64,000 nucleotides of DNA from CAYMKL01 sp964390805 (GTDB taxonomy: Bacteria > Chloroflexota > Anaerolineae > VGOG01), in the NCBI GenBank assembly GCA_964390805.1, contig CAYMKL010000002.1:1-64000 (forward strand), given 5' to 3'. The position numbers and the translations under genes are program-made. Position 1 is the stretch's first letter. Every line of letters begins with the position of its first letter. Positions 1 to 7,185 of this stretch are shown one piece after another. The notes beneath the pieces are model-generated. The model did not search any database and was not told the DNA's origin. It saw only the letters and a program-made list of their open reading frames with translations.

Positions 1-531
1 GCCTAATCGGACTACCACTATATGTGACCTTTCCCTGCGAAATCCCAAAGAGCCGATATTCTCTGTGTCCGTCTCTTGCTCCTGACAGACGAAGAGATGG
101 AAACCACGTATGTCGAGGGGATTGTCATTTGCATCGTACACGCGAATCGTCCCACAAGGCGGTGTCGTGTTGTAGTCAAGGCCGGATCGTCTCGCCACTG
201 AACCCGACTTCGTGCGTTCCAGTTTCTTGACCTCGATCCCGACGATTCTCGTTAAGTCATCCCTCAAGGCAGCTCTAGGAACGCTGTTGCACTGCTCCGG
301 GCGCAGCAGCACCAGATCAGGGTTGATTAATGGGCCAGGAGCGGGCACACATTCGCTATCTTGCAGATTATTGCGCAACACGCCACAGATGTACTCATCC
401 AGCGGGTTGTCCTGCGTGTTTCGCTTTTCTCGCAGTGGGAATGCTTTTGGCACACCGTTCTGGTCGAAGAAGTGCTCACGGAGAATCGTGAATGCCTCGA
501 AGGTCAAGTCAGAATTGATCATCAGCCTCAT
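1..531 (-). CDS. Putative PD-(D/E)XK nuclease (restriction-enzyme-like), 3' end cut by window edge
   Basis: The frame is open from ATG at 531 to the window edge (177 codons, no stop), so standard ORF lists can miss it. The ATG overlaps the TGA of the upstream kinase gene (ATGA, 531-528); a second in-frame ATG lies at 522. Around residues 69-76 is INPDLVLL and around 98-103 GIEVKK, which fits a PD...(E)xK nuclease core (P71, D72, E100, K102). Further on comes SGLDYNTTPPCGTIRVY, then a hydrophobic GFHLFV strand. Type II restriction endonucleases and related defence nucleases carry this fold. That the protein is a restriction enzyme is inference; no methyltransferase is visible because the sequence ends. 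Coupling to a capsule kinase gene is odd and may only reflect insertion downstream. Confidence 0.6.
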   Translation of the reverse strand, partial: MRLMINSDLTFEAFTILREHFFDQNGVPKAFPLREKRNTQDNPLDEYICGVLRNNLQDSECVPAPGPLINPDLVLLRPEQCNSVPRAALRDDLTRIVGIEVKKLERTKSGSVARRSGLDYNTTPPCGTIRVYDANDNPLDIRGFHLFVCQEQETDTENIGSLGFRRERSHIVVVRLG

Positions 532-1208
532 TCTTGCTCAGCGTAGTAGCGATGCAAGCTCACGTCGAAAGTAACGTTGTTGAGAACGGCTCCTATCAGG
601 CGCGCGTTGACTTTTTCCAGCAGGGCTTTGGCCCGCTGAGCGTGATCCCTTTTGGTGCCGCCAGCTTTGAAGACCAGCAGCACCCCATCAACTTTGGAAG
701 CTAACACGGCCGCATCGGTCACGGCGATAATGGGGGGGACGTCGAAGAGGATCATGTCGGCCTGCTCCAACAGTGTGGCGATGATCTCCTCCATGCGGCG
801 CGATCCCAGGAGCTCCGAAGGGTTGGGCGGCAAGGGGCCGCTGGGCAGGAGCCAAAAGTCGGGGACACCAATATCCTGCAGAGGGGGCTCCTTCATGGCC
901 TGATCTTCACGGACCATCGTTGTAAGCCCTGCCCCGTTGGGGACACCAAAGATGGTGTGCAGGGAGGGGCGTCGCAAATCGCAATCAACCAGGACCACTT
1001 TCTTGCCACCCTGGGCCATGGTGATGGCCAGGTTGGCCAGGGTGGTAGATTTGCCCTCCTCAGGGCCTGGAGAAGTGACCACCATGGTCCTGATGGGCTT
1101 ATCCAGGCTGGAGAATTCCAGATTGGTGCGCAGCGTGCGATAGGCCTCACTGGCGGGCGAGCGGGGATTGGCGACAGTGATTAGGCTCTCTTTGTAGTCA
1201 GTTGTCAT
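528..1208 (-). CDS. CpsD/CapB-like tyrosine-protein kinase (cytosolic BY-kinase)
   Basis: ATPase partner of the Wzz-type membrane proteins encoded just upstream; in this family it autophosphorylates a C-terminal tyrosine cluster and controls capsule or exopolysaccharide chain assembly at the inner face of the membrane. Visible motifs are a Walker A loop SPGPEEGKST (about residues 46-55), a Walker A' VVLVDCDLRRP (71-81) and a Walker B ILFDVPP (153-159). The C-terminus HRYYAEQE carries only two adjacent tyrosines, a short cluster. Length (226 aa) is normal for a separate kinase subunit. A strong AGGAGG precedes the ATG. It is the fourth gene of the GT4-Wzz-Wzz-kinase operon and overlaps the next gene by 4 bp. 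Confidence 0.9.
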   Translation of the reverse strand: MTTDYKESLITVANPRSPASEAYRTLRTNLEFSSLDKPIRTMVVTSPGPEEGKSTTLANLAITMAQGGKKVVLVDCDLRRPSLHTIFGVPNGAGLTTMVREDQAMKEPPLQDIGVPDFWLLPSGPLPPNPSELLGSRRMEEIIATLLEQADMILFDVPPIIAVTDAAVLASKVDGVLLVFKAGGTKRDHAQRAKALLEKVNARLIGAVLNNVTFDVSLHRYYAEQE

Positions 1209-1229
1209 CGTAAGTCTATCCTCCTACAC

Positions 1230-1949
1230 TCATCTGAAACTTCTCAGGAAAGCCCAACGGCGCTTTCGCCTGGCCCCGACGGGCACGACCTCCTCTGAGG
1301 TGATGACGGGTATGGAACCCAGCACGGCGACGCCGACGTGTCGCTCTACGTCTTCGGCGGTGCGCACGATGTCGGACTCCAGCCACTCCAAAAAGAAGGC
1401 TATCACTACCCCCAGCATTACGCCGAAGATACCTCCTGCCAGGGTGTTTATTTTCGTCCTGGGCCTAAAGAGGCTGACTCGGGCTTCGTTCCACATGTAC
1501 ACCTCTACCTGGTCGCGTTTGTCCTGATGTTGATTCCACTCGTCTTGCCCCTCTTTGAACACCTCGGCGAAAGTCCGGGCTATGTCGCTGGCTACCTGTG
1601 GATCGTGATCGCGGGCATCAATCTGGATGGCAAAGGTCGCTTCGTCGGCGCTGGTGGTGACCTTAGCCAGCAGGGAATCGTTGGACATGTCCAGGCGCAG
1701 GCGGTCTATGACTTCAACGGCCGTCTTGTCGTTCCTTATCAATTCCCTATAACTGGGGAGCAATCCCTTGGCCGCGTTCTGCAGCCCCCAATCAACTCGA
1801 GCGGGCCTGAATTGCAGGGTGATGCTGCCTTTGTATTCTGGCATTTGCATCTTGCTAAAGCCGTAGGCGCTGACGGCAGTGATGGCGGCGATCAGGATAA
1901 TGATCCAACCTCGCCGCCACAATATCTTGAAATACTCTTGTATTTCCAC
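1230..1949 (-). CDS. Wzz-type polysaccharide chain-length determinant, copy 2
   Basis: Inner-membrane polysaccharide co-polymerase of the Wzz/YveK family (239 aa from the chosen start). It has a TM segment at about 15-30, an external helical region, and a second TM at about 168-190 followed by a short basic cytosolic tail where the CpsD kinase would dock. The chosen start is GTG at 1949, because GAGGAGGGAA lies just ahead of it; the longer frame to 2006 adds 19 residues with no ribosome site. It is 239 aa like its neighbour, but similarity between the two is low, so they are probably paired non-identical partners rather than a recent duplication. Ends 21 bp before the kinase gene. Confidence 0.85.
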   Translation of the reverse strand: MEIQEYFKILWRRGWIIILIAAITAVSAYGFSKMQMPEYKGSITLQFRPARVDWGLQNAAKGLLPSYRELIRNDKTAVEVIDRLRLDMSNDSLLAKVTTSADEATFAIQIDARDHDPQVASDIARTFAEVFKEGQDEWNQHQDKRDQVEVYMWNEARVSLFRPRTKINTLAGGIFGVMLGVVIAFFLEWLESDIVRTAEDVERHVGVAVLGSIPVITSEEVVPVGARRKRRWAFLRSFR

Positions 1950-2018
1950 ACTTCCCTCCTCAATCGTGGTCAGTCTAATTGTACCATAGCCATTGCTTTT
2001 GGGCAAAACAGCGCTACG

Positions 2019-2738
2019 CTAGGGCAGTTTCTTCTCCCAGGGGAACCGCCGACGGCCCGGCAAGGGCGGTATCTCGCCCAGGACGGCCAGCCCCAGGGCC
2101 TCCACCTCGGCCCGGTCGCGCACGGTGTCGTCCAGGTAGTCCAACACGAAGGCCAGGGCCACTCCGGCCAGGAGGGCCAGGAACAGGCGGATAGGCAGGT
2201 CCAATTTGTCTTTCAGGCTACGAGCGGCAGGTAACACCACCGGCGGGTCAATGAGGCGGATGTCGGCATCGGTGGCGCCAAGCTGGCCCAGAAAATCGGC
2301 GCTGCGCTCCCGGAGTACTTCTGCCGCGGCGTTAGCTATTTCCTCAAGCTGCGCCTGATCTCCCCAGGTGATGTACACAGTCAGGATGCGATGCTTTCTA
2401 TCGGCTCCCAGTGAACCATACAGGGCTCCGGCAGGGAAGTCAAGGTCACTACTGGCCAACTCCTCGCTAACCGCCCTGGCGAAGGCTTCGCTCCCAACTA
2501 TCTCCGTGAGTTCGTCAACCAGGTACTCCGAGGCCATCCAGGTGTAGTAACGGTCATAGGCATAGTAATCACCGCTCCTGGACTCAGGCATCACGGCGAC
2601 AGTGAAGCGCATGGCGGTTTGGTAGAGAGCAGGCTGTCCGGGTCGAAGTACTATACTACTGACCAGGACAACGGCAACTAAAGCGATGACAATCCAAAGC
2701 CGCTTGTAGACGATGCTCCAATATTGACGAAGCTCCAT
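2019..2738 (-). CDS. Wzz-type polysaccharide chain-length determinant, copy 1
   Basis: Second Wzz/YveK-like co-polymerase (239 aa). TM1 covers about residues 12-30 (IVIALVAVVLVSSIVL), the external part is tyrosine-rich near 55-70 (YYAYDRYYTW), and TM2 lies at about 185-203 before a proline-rich, basic cytosolic tail. A perfect AGGAGG precedes the ATG. It sits between the glycosyltransferase and the second Wzz gene, so the cluster carries two membrane subunits for one kinase. Role in setting glycan chain length is known for the family; the polymer is unknown here. Confidence 0.82.
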   Translation of the reverse strand: MELRQYWSIVYKRLWIVIALVAVVLVSSIVLRPGQPALYQTAMRFTVAVMPESRSGDYYAYDRYYTWMASEYLVDELTEIVGSEAFARAVSEELASSDLDFPAGALYGSLGADRKHRILTVYITWGDQAQLEEIANAAAEVLRERSADFLGQLGATDADIRLIDPPVVLPAARSLKDKLDLPIRLFLALLAGVALAFVLDYLDDTVRDRAEVEALGLAVLGEIPPLPGRRRFPWEKKLP

Positions 2739-2755
2739 AATGGCCTCCTGGGTGG

Positions 2756-2811
2756 GTGACGAGTCAACGAGGTAACGGGGAACGAGGCATACTCGTCACT
2801 CATTTCTCATT
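2756..2811. repeat. Array of degenerate 7-bp units between GT4 and Wzz genes
   Basis: Eight consecutive 7-mers (GTGACGA, GTCAACG, AGGTAAC, GGGGAAC, GAGGCAT, ACTCGTC, ACTCATT, TCTCATT) fill the gap between the two genes. The first half is partly the reverse complement of the second (GACGAGT against ACTCGTC), so it may fold. It belongs to the class of short-unit arrays seen at several other places in this window. Confidence 0.55.
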
Positions 2812-3915
2812 TCACATCCCTCGTTCCTGGTGCTCCGCAACCTTCTCTTCGATAAATGCGGTCAGCCGCTCCTTGAACACCCGCTTGTCAAATCGCTCGG
2901 CATGGCGGCGGATGACGGCTGGATCGTAGTGAGTTTCATCGAATTCTCTGATCAATTTTGTCAGGGCCTCAGTCGTCTGCTCGTGGAAGAAGGCCCCAGT
3001 TACCCCTTCCCGCACCGTGTCCAGGACGCCGCCGGCGGCGTAGGCAATGACCGGCCGCCCCGCCGCCTGGGCCTCCACAGGGGCGATGCAGAAGTCCTCT
3101 TGGCCAGGCAAGAGGAAAGCCCGACAGCGGGCAAAATAGTCGCCAATCACTTCATCGGGCACATGTCCCAGGAATTCGACATTGGACTTGGCCAAGGCCT
3201 GCAGACTATCCCGATCCCTCCCGTCCCCGATGATCACCAGGGGTAGCCCCAGTTCGTTGAAAGCCCGCACGGCAAGGTCAATGCGTTTGTAGGGAATGAG
3301 GCGGGAGACGGTCAGGAAATAGTCGTCGTGAGAGTCGCTGGGAACGAATTTGCTCGTATCTACCGGAGGATGGATGACAGCAGAATCGCGGCGGTAGTAT
3401 TTAGCGATGCGTTGCTGGACCGTCCGAGAGATAGCAATGAAGTGATCTACCCGGTCAGCGGCAGCCCGGTCCCAGAGCCGTAGGTAGTTCAAAAAAGGCG
3501 GCAGAGCCAGGCGAGCTAACCTTCTCAGCCGCTCACGCTGGGCATAGCCGGGGTAATCCCAGAGGAAGCGGGTGGGGGTCAGGCAATAGCAGATGTGCAG
3601 GGTATCGGGCGCAGTGATGACACCGTGGCAGAAGCCGCTCTTGTTGCTGATGACCAGGTCGTAGTCGGTGAAATCGAAGTTCTCAAAGGCGAGCGGATAC
3701 AGGGGAAGGAAGGGCTGGTGGTATCTTTTAACAAAGGGCAGCCTGTCCATGAATGATGTGTGGATGTCCCAGGAGCGGTATGCTTGGGGCATGGCCTGGG
3801 GCCAATACATAGAAGTATATATCGGGGCCTGAGGATACATCTCCACCAGGGCCTCCAGAACCACCTCTGCCCCGCCCTTTTGGTTGAGCCAATCGTGCAC
3901 AATGGCTACTCTCAA
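2812..3915 (-). CDS. GT4-family glycosyltransferase
   Basis: GT-B fold retaining glycosyltransferase (367 aa), probably transferring a sugar to a lipid-linked glycan intermediate in the cytoplasm. Near the C-terminal half are the GT4 EX7E pair (EDFCIAPVE, about E273 and E281), the nucleotide-sugar loop SRLIPYKRIDLAV and VIIGDGRDRDSL. Start is taken as TTG at 3915, preceded by GGGAGAAGG, giving an N-terminus LRVAIVHDWLNQKGGAE typical of the family; the longer frame to 4005 runs through the promoter. First gene of the minus-strand polysaccharide operon, so it likely acts with the two Wzz proteins and the kinase. Acceptor and donor cannot be told. Confidence 0.85.
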   Translation of the reverse strand: MRVAIVHDWLNQKGGAEVVLEALVEMYPQAPIYTSMYWPQAMPQAYRSWDIHTSFMDRLPFVKRYHQPFLPLYPLAFENFDFTDYDLVISNKSGFCHGVITAPDTLHICYCLTPTRFLWDYPGYAQRERLRRLARLALPPFLNYLRLWDRAAADRVDHFIAISRTVQQRIAKYYRRDSAVIHPPVDTSKFVPSDSHDDYFLTVSRLIPYKRIDLAVRAFNELGLPLVIIGDGRDRDSLQALAKSNVEFLGHVPDEVIGDYFARCRAFLLPGQEDFCIAPVEAQAAGRPVIAYAAGGVLDTVREGVTGAFFHEQTTEALTKLIREFDETHYDPAVIRRHAERFDKRVFKERLTAFIEEKVAEHQERGM

Positions 3916-3947
3916 ATCCGACCTTCTCCCACCCTCGTGTCGGCATA

Positions 3948-3976
3948 AGTATACCAGAAATGAAAGAAATAAACAA
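3948..3976 (-). promoter_or_regulatory. Promoter for the polysaccharide operon
   Basis: Reading the minus strand: TTGTTT (3976-3971), 17-base spacer, TATACT (3953-3948). It sits about 35 bases ahead of the TTG start of the GT4 gene and back-to-back with the promoter of the LysM gene. Confidence 0.55.
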
Positions 3977-3991
3977 GGAAAAAATTGACAT

Positions 3992-4020
3992 TTGACAAGC
4001 CCCACTAGGCGTGATACAAT
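3992..4020 (+). promoter_or_regulatory. Sigma-70 type promoter of the LysM gene
   Basis: TTGACA at 3992-3997, 17-base spacer, TACAAT at 4015-4020. Expected transcription start near 4027 lies downstream of the possible ATG-like start at 4011 and so supports the start at 4053. Confidence 0.75.
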
Positions 4021-4052
4021 TCCAACAAATCCCGAGACAGGAGGCAGAAGCG

Positions 4053-4493
4053 ATGGGTAGAAAAAGACTAAGATTGGTAGTGGCCTTCGTACTTGCTGCT
4101 ATGGTAACGCTGGCTCTGACTTCAGTGGCCTGGGCCGAGCCGCCATTGCAGGGAGGAGGTTATTGGTATCTGGTAAAGCACGGGGACACCTGGACCAACC
4201 TCTCCCAGAGAACAGGGGTCAGCTTCCAGAGATTGTGGGACGCTAACCCGGCGCACCACCATAGATACCAGTGGCTGTTCTACGGGCATTGGCTGTGGAT
4301 TCCGTCCTCCTATGAGCCTGCTCCTAAGCCCGCAGGAGGCTATTGGTATCAGGTGAAGCATGGGGATACCTGGTACAACCTCTCCCGCAGAACAGGGGTT
4401 AGCTTCCAGAGATTGTGGGACGCTAATCCGGGCCACCACCATCGGAACAACTGGGTGTTCTACGGGCATTGGCTGTGGATTCCTAGTTATTGA
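4053..4493 (+). CDS. Secreted protein of two tandem LysM-like repeats
   Basis: 146-aa exported protein. Residues 1-29 form a signal peptide (basic MGRKRLRL, hydrophobic core, AWA-E cleavage site). The mature part is almost only two copies of a 50-residue module: YWYLVKHGDTWTNLSQRTGV / FQRLWDANP / FYGHWLWIP, and the same again with few changes, joined by a proline-rich linker. The pattern HGDTWxNLSxRTGVSxxxLWxANP ... LxIP is that of LysM, a peptidoglycan/chitin-type glycan-binding fold, but it is rich in Trp and His. GGAGG precedes the ATG. It has its own promoter and terminator and is divergent from the capsule operon, suggesting a small, abundant wall-binding protein. No catalytic domain is attached. 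Confidence 0.82.
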   Translation: MGRKRLRLVVAFVLAAMVTLALTSVAWAEPPLQGGGYWYLVKHGDTWTNLSQRTGVSFQRLWDANPAHHHRYQWLFYGHWLWIPSSYEPAPKPAGGYWYQVKHGDTWYNLSRRTGVSFQRLWDANPGHHHRNNWVFYGHWLWIPSY

Positions 4494-4556
4494 GAGAATC
4501 CTCCACCTAGAGTGCCACATTCGGCTTGATGCAACTGCGCCAGAATAACATCCCCA

Positions 4557-4592
4557 GCAAAAAGCCAGGGCATTGGCCCTGGCTCTGTTTTA
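4557..4592 (+). terminator. Rho-independent terminator after the LysM gene
   Basis: Perfect 9-bp stem AGCCAGGGC (4563-4571) / GCCCTGGCT (4576-4584) with loop ATTG, an A run before and CTGTTTTA after. The flanking A and T runs could also serve transcription from the minus strand. Confidence 0.8.
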
Positions 4593-4610
4593 CCCCTGAT
4601 CAAGTCTCAT

Positions 4611-4736
4611 CTACCGCAGTCGTTCCAGCCTCTTGTAGATATCCTTACGATGGCCGATCAAGAAGATCGTCACATGCTGAGCTTGATCGTCCACTTCGTA
4701 GAGAATGCGATACTCCCCGGATAAGCTTTGTTTAGC
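4611..4736 (-). pseudogene. RelE/ParE-family toxin remnant (C-terminal piece)
   Basis: A short minus-strand frame reads GEYRILYEVDD ... VTIFLIGHRKDIYKRL and stops at 4611. This is the conserved C-terminal half of RelE/ParE ribonuclease-type toxins (xYRIxYxVDDxxxxVxIxxIGHRxDVY). The upstream half is missing: the frame is blocked by a TGA at the junction with the M42 gene. No antitoxin is next to it. It is best read as a decayed toxin-antitoxin locus truncated by the adjoining gene. Confidence 0.7.
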
Positions 4737-5733
4737 TCAGCTCGATTGGCTTCGAGAGCATAGCCACCAACAGCTTGACGGCGTTCAGTACGTCGTTGTG
4801 GTCTACCATCTCCGAGGGCGTGTGCACGTAGCGGCAGGGGATGGAGAGGCAGCCAGCGGGCACACCATCCCTCGAAACTTGAATAGCCATAGCATCGGTT
4901 GTTCCCCCCCCCAGAACCTCCAATTGATAGGGGATCCCAAACTGCTCGGCAGTCTCGACCAGCAGATCCTTGACCGCTGGATGGGCTAACATTCCCCCAT
5001 CTTTGACCTTGACGGCCGGCCCCTCGCCTAAGGAGACAGCCATGGTGTAAGCCTCCGGGGTATCGCCAGTGGTGGTCACATCAACAGAGATACCCAGGTC
5101 GGGCTGGATGCCGTAGGCCGAGGTCGTGGCTCCCCGCAACCCTACCTCCTCCTGCACGCTGAAGACGAAGTAGACATCGTGGGGTGAGGCATCTAGCTCC
5201 CGCATAACCTGAATCAGGACGGCGCAGCCAATGCGGTCGTCGAAGCTCTTGGCTATGAGGCGGTCCCCTTGAGCAGCGAAAGGACGCTGAAAACCGGCGA
5301 TATCTCCCACTCCAACCGGCACCGACTCCTTGTCCGTAGCCCCGACATCCAGATAGAGCTTGTCCAGGCCGGGTATCTTGTTCTCCTCAGCAGGCTCTAG
5401 CTTTTCCAGGCCAAAGGTGCCCACCGTACCATTGGCAAAGACGGCCCGTCCGCCCAACAAAGCGAGGGGACGTACTCCCCCGACACGGGTAAAGCGGAGA
5501 AAGCCTTTCTCGTCCACGTGGGTGACGATGATGCCAATCTCGTCCATGTGGGCAGCCAACATCACTTTCAACCCGTTGCCGCTGCCGCGCTTGAGGGCGA
5601 TAAGGTTGCCCATGATATCAACCCGCACCTCATCGGCCAGCCCCTCGATTTCCCCTTTGATCACCTCCCTGATCTGCTCCTCGCGCCCCGAAGGGCCGTA
5701 GGTCTCGGTTAGTTTCTTGGTCAACTCTTTCAT
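4732..5733 (-). CDS. M42-family metallo-aminopeptidase, copy 3
   Basis: Cytosolic di-metal aminopeptidase of the M42 (PepA/TET, FrvX, YsdC) family, 333 aa, which forms large assemblies that trim peptides from the N-terminus. Metal ligands are visible: AHMDE (H62), SFDDR (D166), the QEE pair (E195, E196), SVD (D218) and the C-terminal YVHTPSEM. An AAAAAGGAGG precedes the ATG. It lies immediately downstream of another M42 gene whose reading frame overlaps its first 104 bases. Substrate specificity is not readable; glutamyl, leucyl and lysyl types all exist in the family. Confidence 0.88.
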   Translation of the reverse strand: MKELTKKLTETYGPSGREEQIREVIKGEIEGLADEVRVDIMGNLIALKRGSGNGLKVMLAAHMDEIGIIVTHVDEKGFLRFTRVGGVRPLALLGGRAVFANGTVGTFGLEKLEPAEENKIPGLDKLYLDVGATDKESVPVGVGDIAGFQRPFAAQGDRLIAKSFDDRIGCAVLIQVMRELDASPHDVYFVFSVQEEVGLRGATTSAYGIQPDLGISVDVTTTGDTPEAYTMAVSLGEGPAVKVKDGGMLAHPAVKDLLVETAEQFGIPYQLEVLGGGTTDAMAIQVSRDGVPAGCLSIPCRYVHTPSEMVDHNDVLNAVKLLVAMLSKPIELS

Positions 5734-6769
5734 GCGACCTCCTTTTTCTGGGTAGTCTACCCAGCGCTGCCTTCATCAAGCGCACTGTGTTCTCAAAATC
5801 CTCCAGGCTCAACAGAGAGACCGACGAGTGAATGTAGCGGCAGGGCACAGCCACGGTGGCCGAAGGTATGCCCTCTTTTGCCAGGTGGATCGCGCCAGCA
5901 TCGGTCCCGCCAATGCCGGGCTGCTTGAACTGGTAGGGGATGCCTAGTTCCTCGGCCGTCTCGACAAGTAGCTTGACCAAACCTCTGTCGGCTATAAAGG
6001 AGCGGTCCATGATGGTGATGGCTGGGCCGGCCCCTAGCTCGGTGGAGGGACTCACGTCCTTCTTCTTGGGCATGTCGTCACAGATGGTGCCCTCCAGGAC
6101 GAAGGCCACGTCTGGCTCGATGGCGTAGGCCGCCACCCGCGCCCCTCTGAGGCCGACCTCTTCTTGAACGGTGAAGACTGGATACAGGTCGAAAGGATAG
6201 TGCTCTTTCAACACCTCGATCAGCACCGCACAACCAGCTCGGTCGTCGAAGGCCTTTCCTTTGACCGTTCGCAGGCCGTCCTCTGTTAATTGGCGGAAGT
6301 CGGTGGCGAAGACAGCGTAATCGCCTATCTTAACCGCTTTCTCCGCTTCCTCCTGGCTCTTGGCACCGATGTCTATGGCCATCTGCTCCACCTTGACAAC
6401 CCGTCGGCGCTCCTCCCCTTTCAGGAGATGTATAGGCTTGACACCAACAACGCCGGGCAGCCGATCCTTGCCGATGAGCACAACCTTAGACAGCAAGATG
6501 CGGTCATCAATGCCGCCCACTGGTCGGAAGCGGATGGCGCCGGTCTCCTCATCAATGTGAGTGATCATCAATCCGACCTCGTCCATGTGGGCAGCGATCA
6601 TCACCTTGAGCTTGGATTCCCCCGTTCCCCTCTTCAGGGCGATGAGGTTGCCCATGCTGTCCACGCGATACTCGTCCACGTGATCCTTGATGGCCTCAAT
6701 GATGATCCCACGGACCTCGTCCTCGCAGCCCGATACCCCAAAAGCCTCAGATAATTCTTTAAGGATCAA
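5630..6769 (-). CDS. M42-family metallo-aminopeptidase, copy 2, with odd C-terminal overlap
   Basis: Second M42 peptidase. Ligand motifs AAHMDEVGLM, KAFDDRAGC, VQEEVGLRG and the C-terminal RYIHSSVSLL are intact. The start is TTG at 6769 behind GGAGGAAG and forms a TTGA overlap with the stop of the gene ahead. The natural end of the family would be near LMKAALG; beyond it the frame runs 104 bases into the next gene, giving a basic tail of about 40 residues with no family likeness. In the alternative frame a TAG occurs right after AALG, so a one-base difference (sequencing error or recent frameshift) is likely. Function otherwise as for the sister genes. Confidence 0.85.
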   Translation of the reverse strand: MILKELSEAFGVSGCEDEVRGIIIEAIKDHVDEYRVDSMGNLIALKRGTGESKLKVMIAAHMDEVGLMITHIDEETGAIRFRPVGGIDDRILLSKVVLIGKDRLPGVVGVKPIHLLKGEERRRVVKVEQMAIDIGAKSQEEAEKAVKIGDYAVFATDFRQLTEDGLRTVKGKAFDDRAGCAVLIEVLKEHYPFDLYPVFTVQEEVGLRGARVAAYAIEPDVAFVLEGTICDDMPKKKDVSPSTELGAGPAITIMDRSFIADRGLVKLLVETAEELGIPYQFKQPGIGGTDAGAIHLAKEGIPSATVAVPCRYIHSSVSLLSLEDFENTVRLMKAALGRLPRKRRSHERVDQETNRDLRPFGARGADQGGDQRGNRGAGR

Positions 6770-7165
6770 AGGCTTCCTCCTTCCAAAGAACTGCTAATGA
6801 TATGCATTGATAAACCTTGCCATTCTCCTTGGCGTGACCACATCCAATAGAGCGGCTCCTCACCCTCAGGATAGGCATCTATGATCTCCCAGTGTCGGAC
6901 CGGACATCCCATCATCTCCCCCCAATGAGAACCTCCGATTGCCAGCACATCGAAGACGTAGATGATCCCGTCTTCGGCAGGTCCACCGACGGTAACGCGC
7001 AGGCGGGCAAAACCTGCATCCCTGGGATTATCAACCACGCCCGGTTCACAACAGGTGCGCCACCACTCGATATCGAGAACACGAAAAGCTCCATGCCACA
7101 AGAATGAACAGCAGGCCAACCAGCGCCAAGAGCAAGAAAAGCCAGCGAGCAAATACCCTTTTCAC
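6766..7165 (-). CDS. Small membrane-anchored protein of unknown function, probably frameshifted
   Basis: Two frames make up one plausible protein. From GTG at 7165 the first frame encodes VKRVFARWLFLLLALVGLL, a basic start and a single TM helix, then runs into a stop near 7050. The other frame continues with RVLDIEWWRTCCEPG ... GIIYVFDVLAIGG ... EGEEPLYWMWSR to 6766. The switch falls near the TTTT tract (7084-7087 on plus), consistent with one extra base. The family is not recognised; the soluble part is rich in Trp and acidic residues. It sits between two M42 genes and its stop overlaps the next start (TTGA), so it is probably part of that operon. Confidence 0.5.
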
Positions 7166-7185
7166 TGCCACGCCTCTCGTCGGGA

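Noticed and set aside
1338..2234. 298-codon plus-strand frame opposite the Wzz genes
   Set aside because: Shadow frame; the minus strand has two Wzz proteins with TM segments and ribosome sites, and the plus product resembles nothing.
3916..4005. Upstream start of the GT4 gene with a hydrophobic N-terminus
   Set aside because: The segment covers the divergent promoters; the TTG at 3915 has a good ribosome site and a normal family N-terminus.
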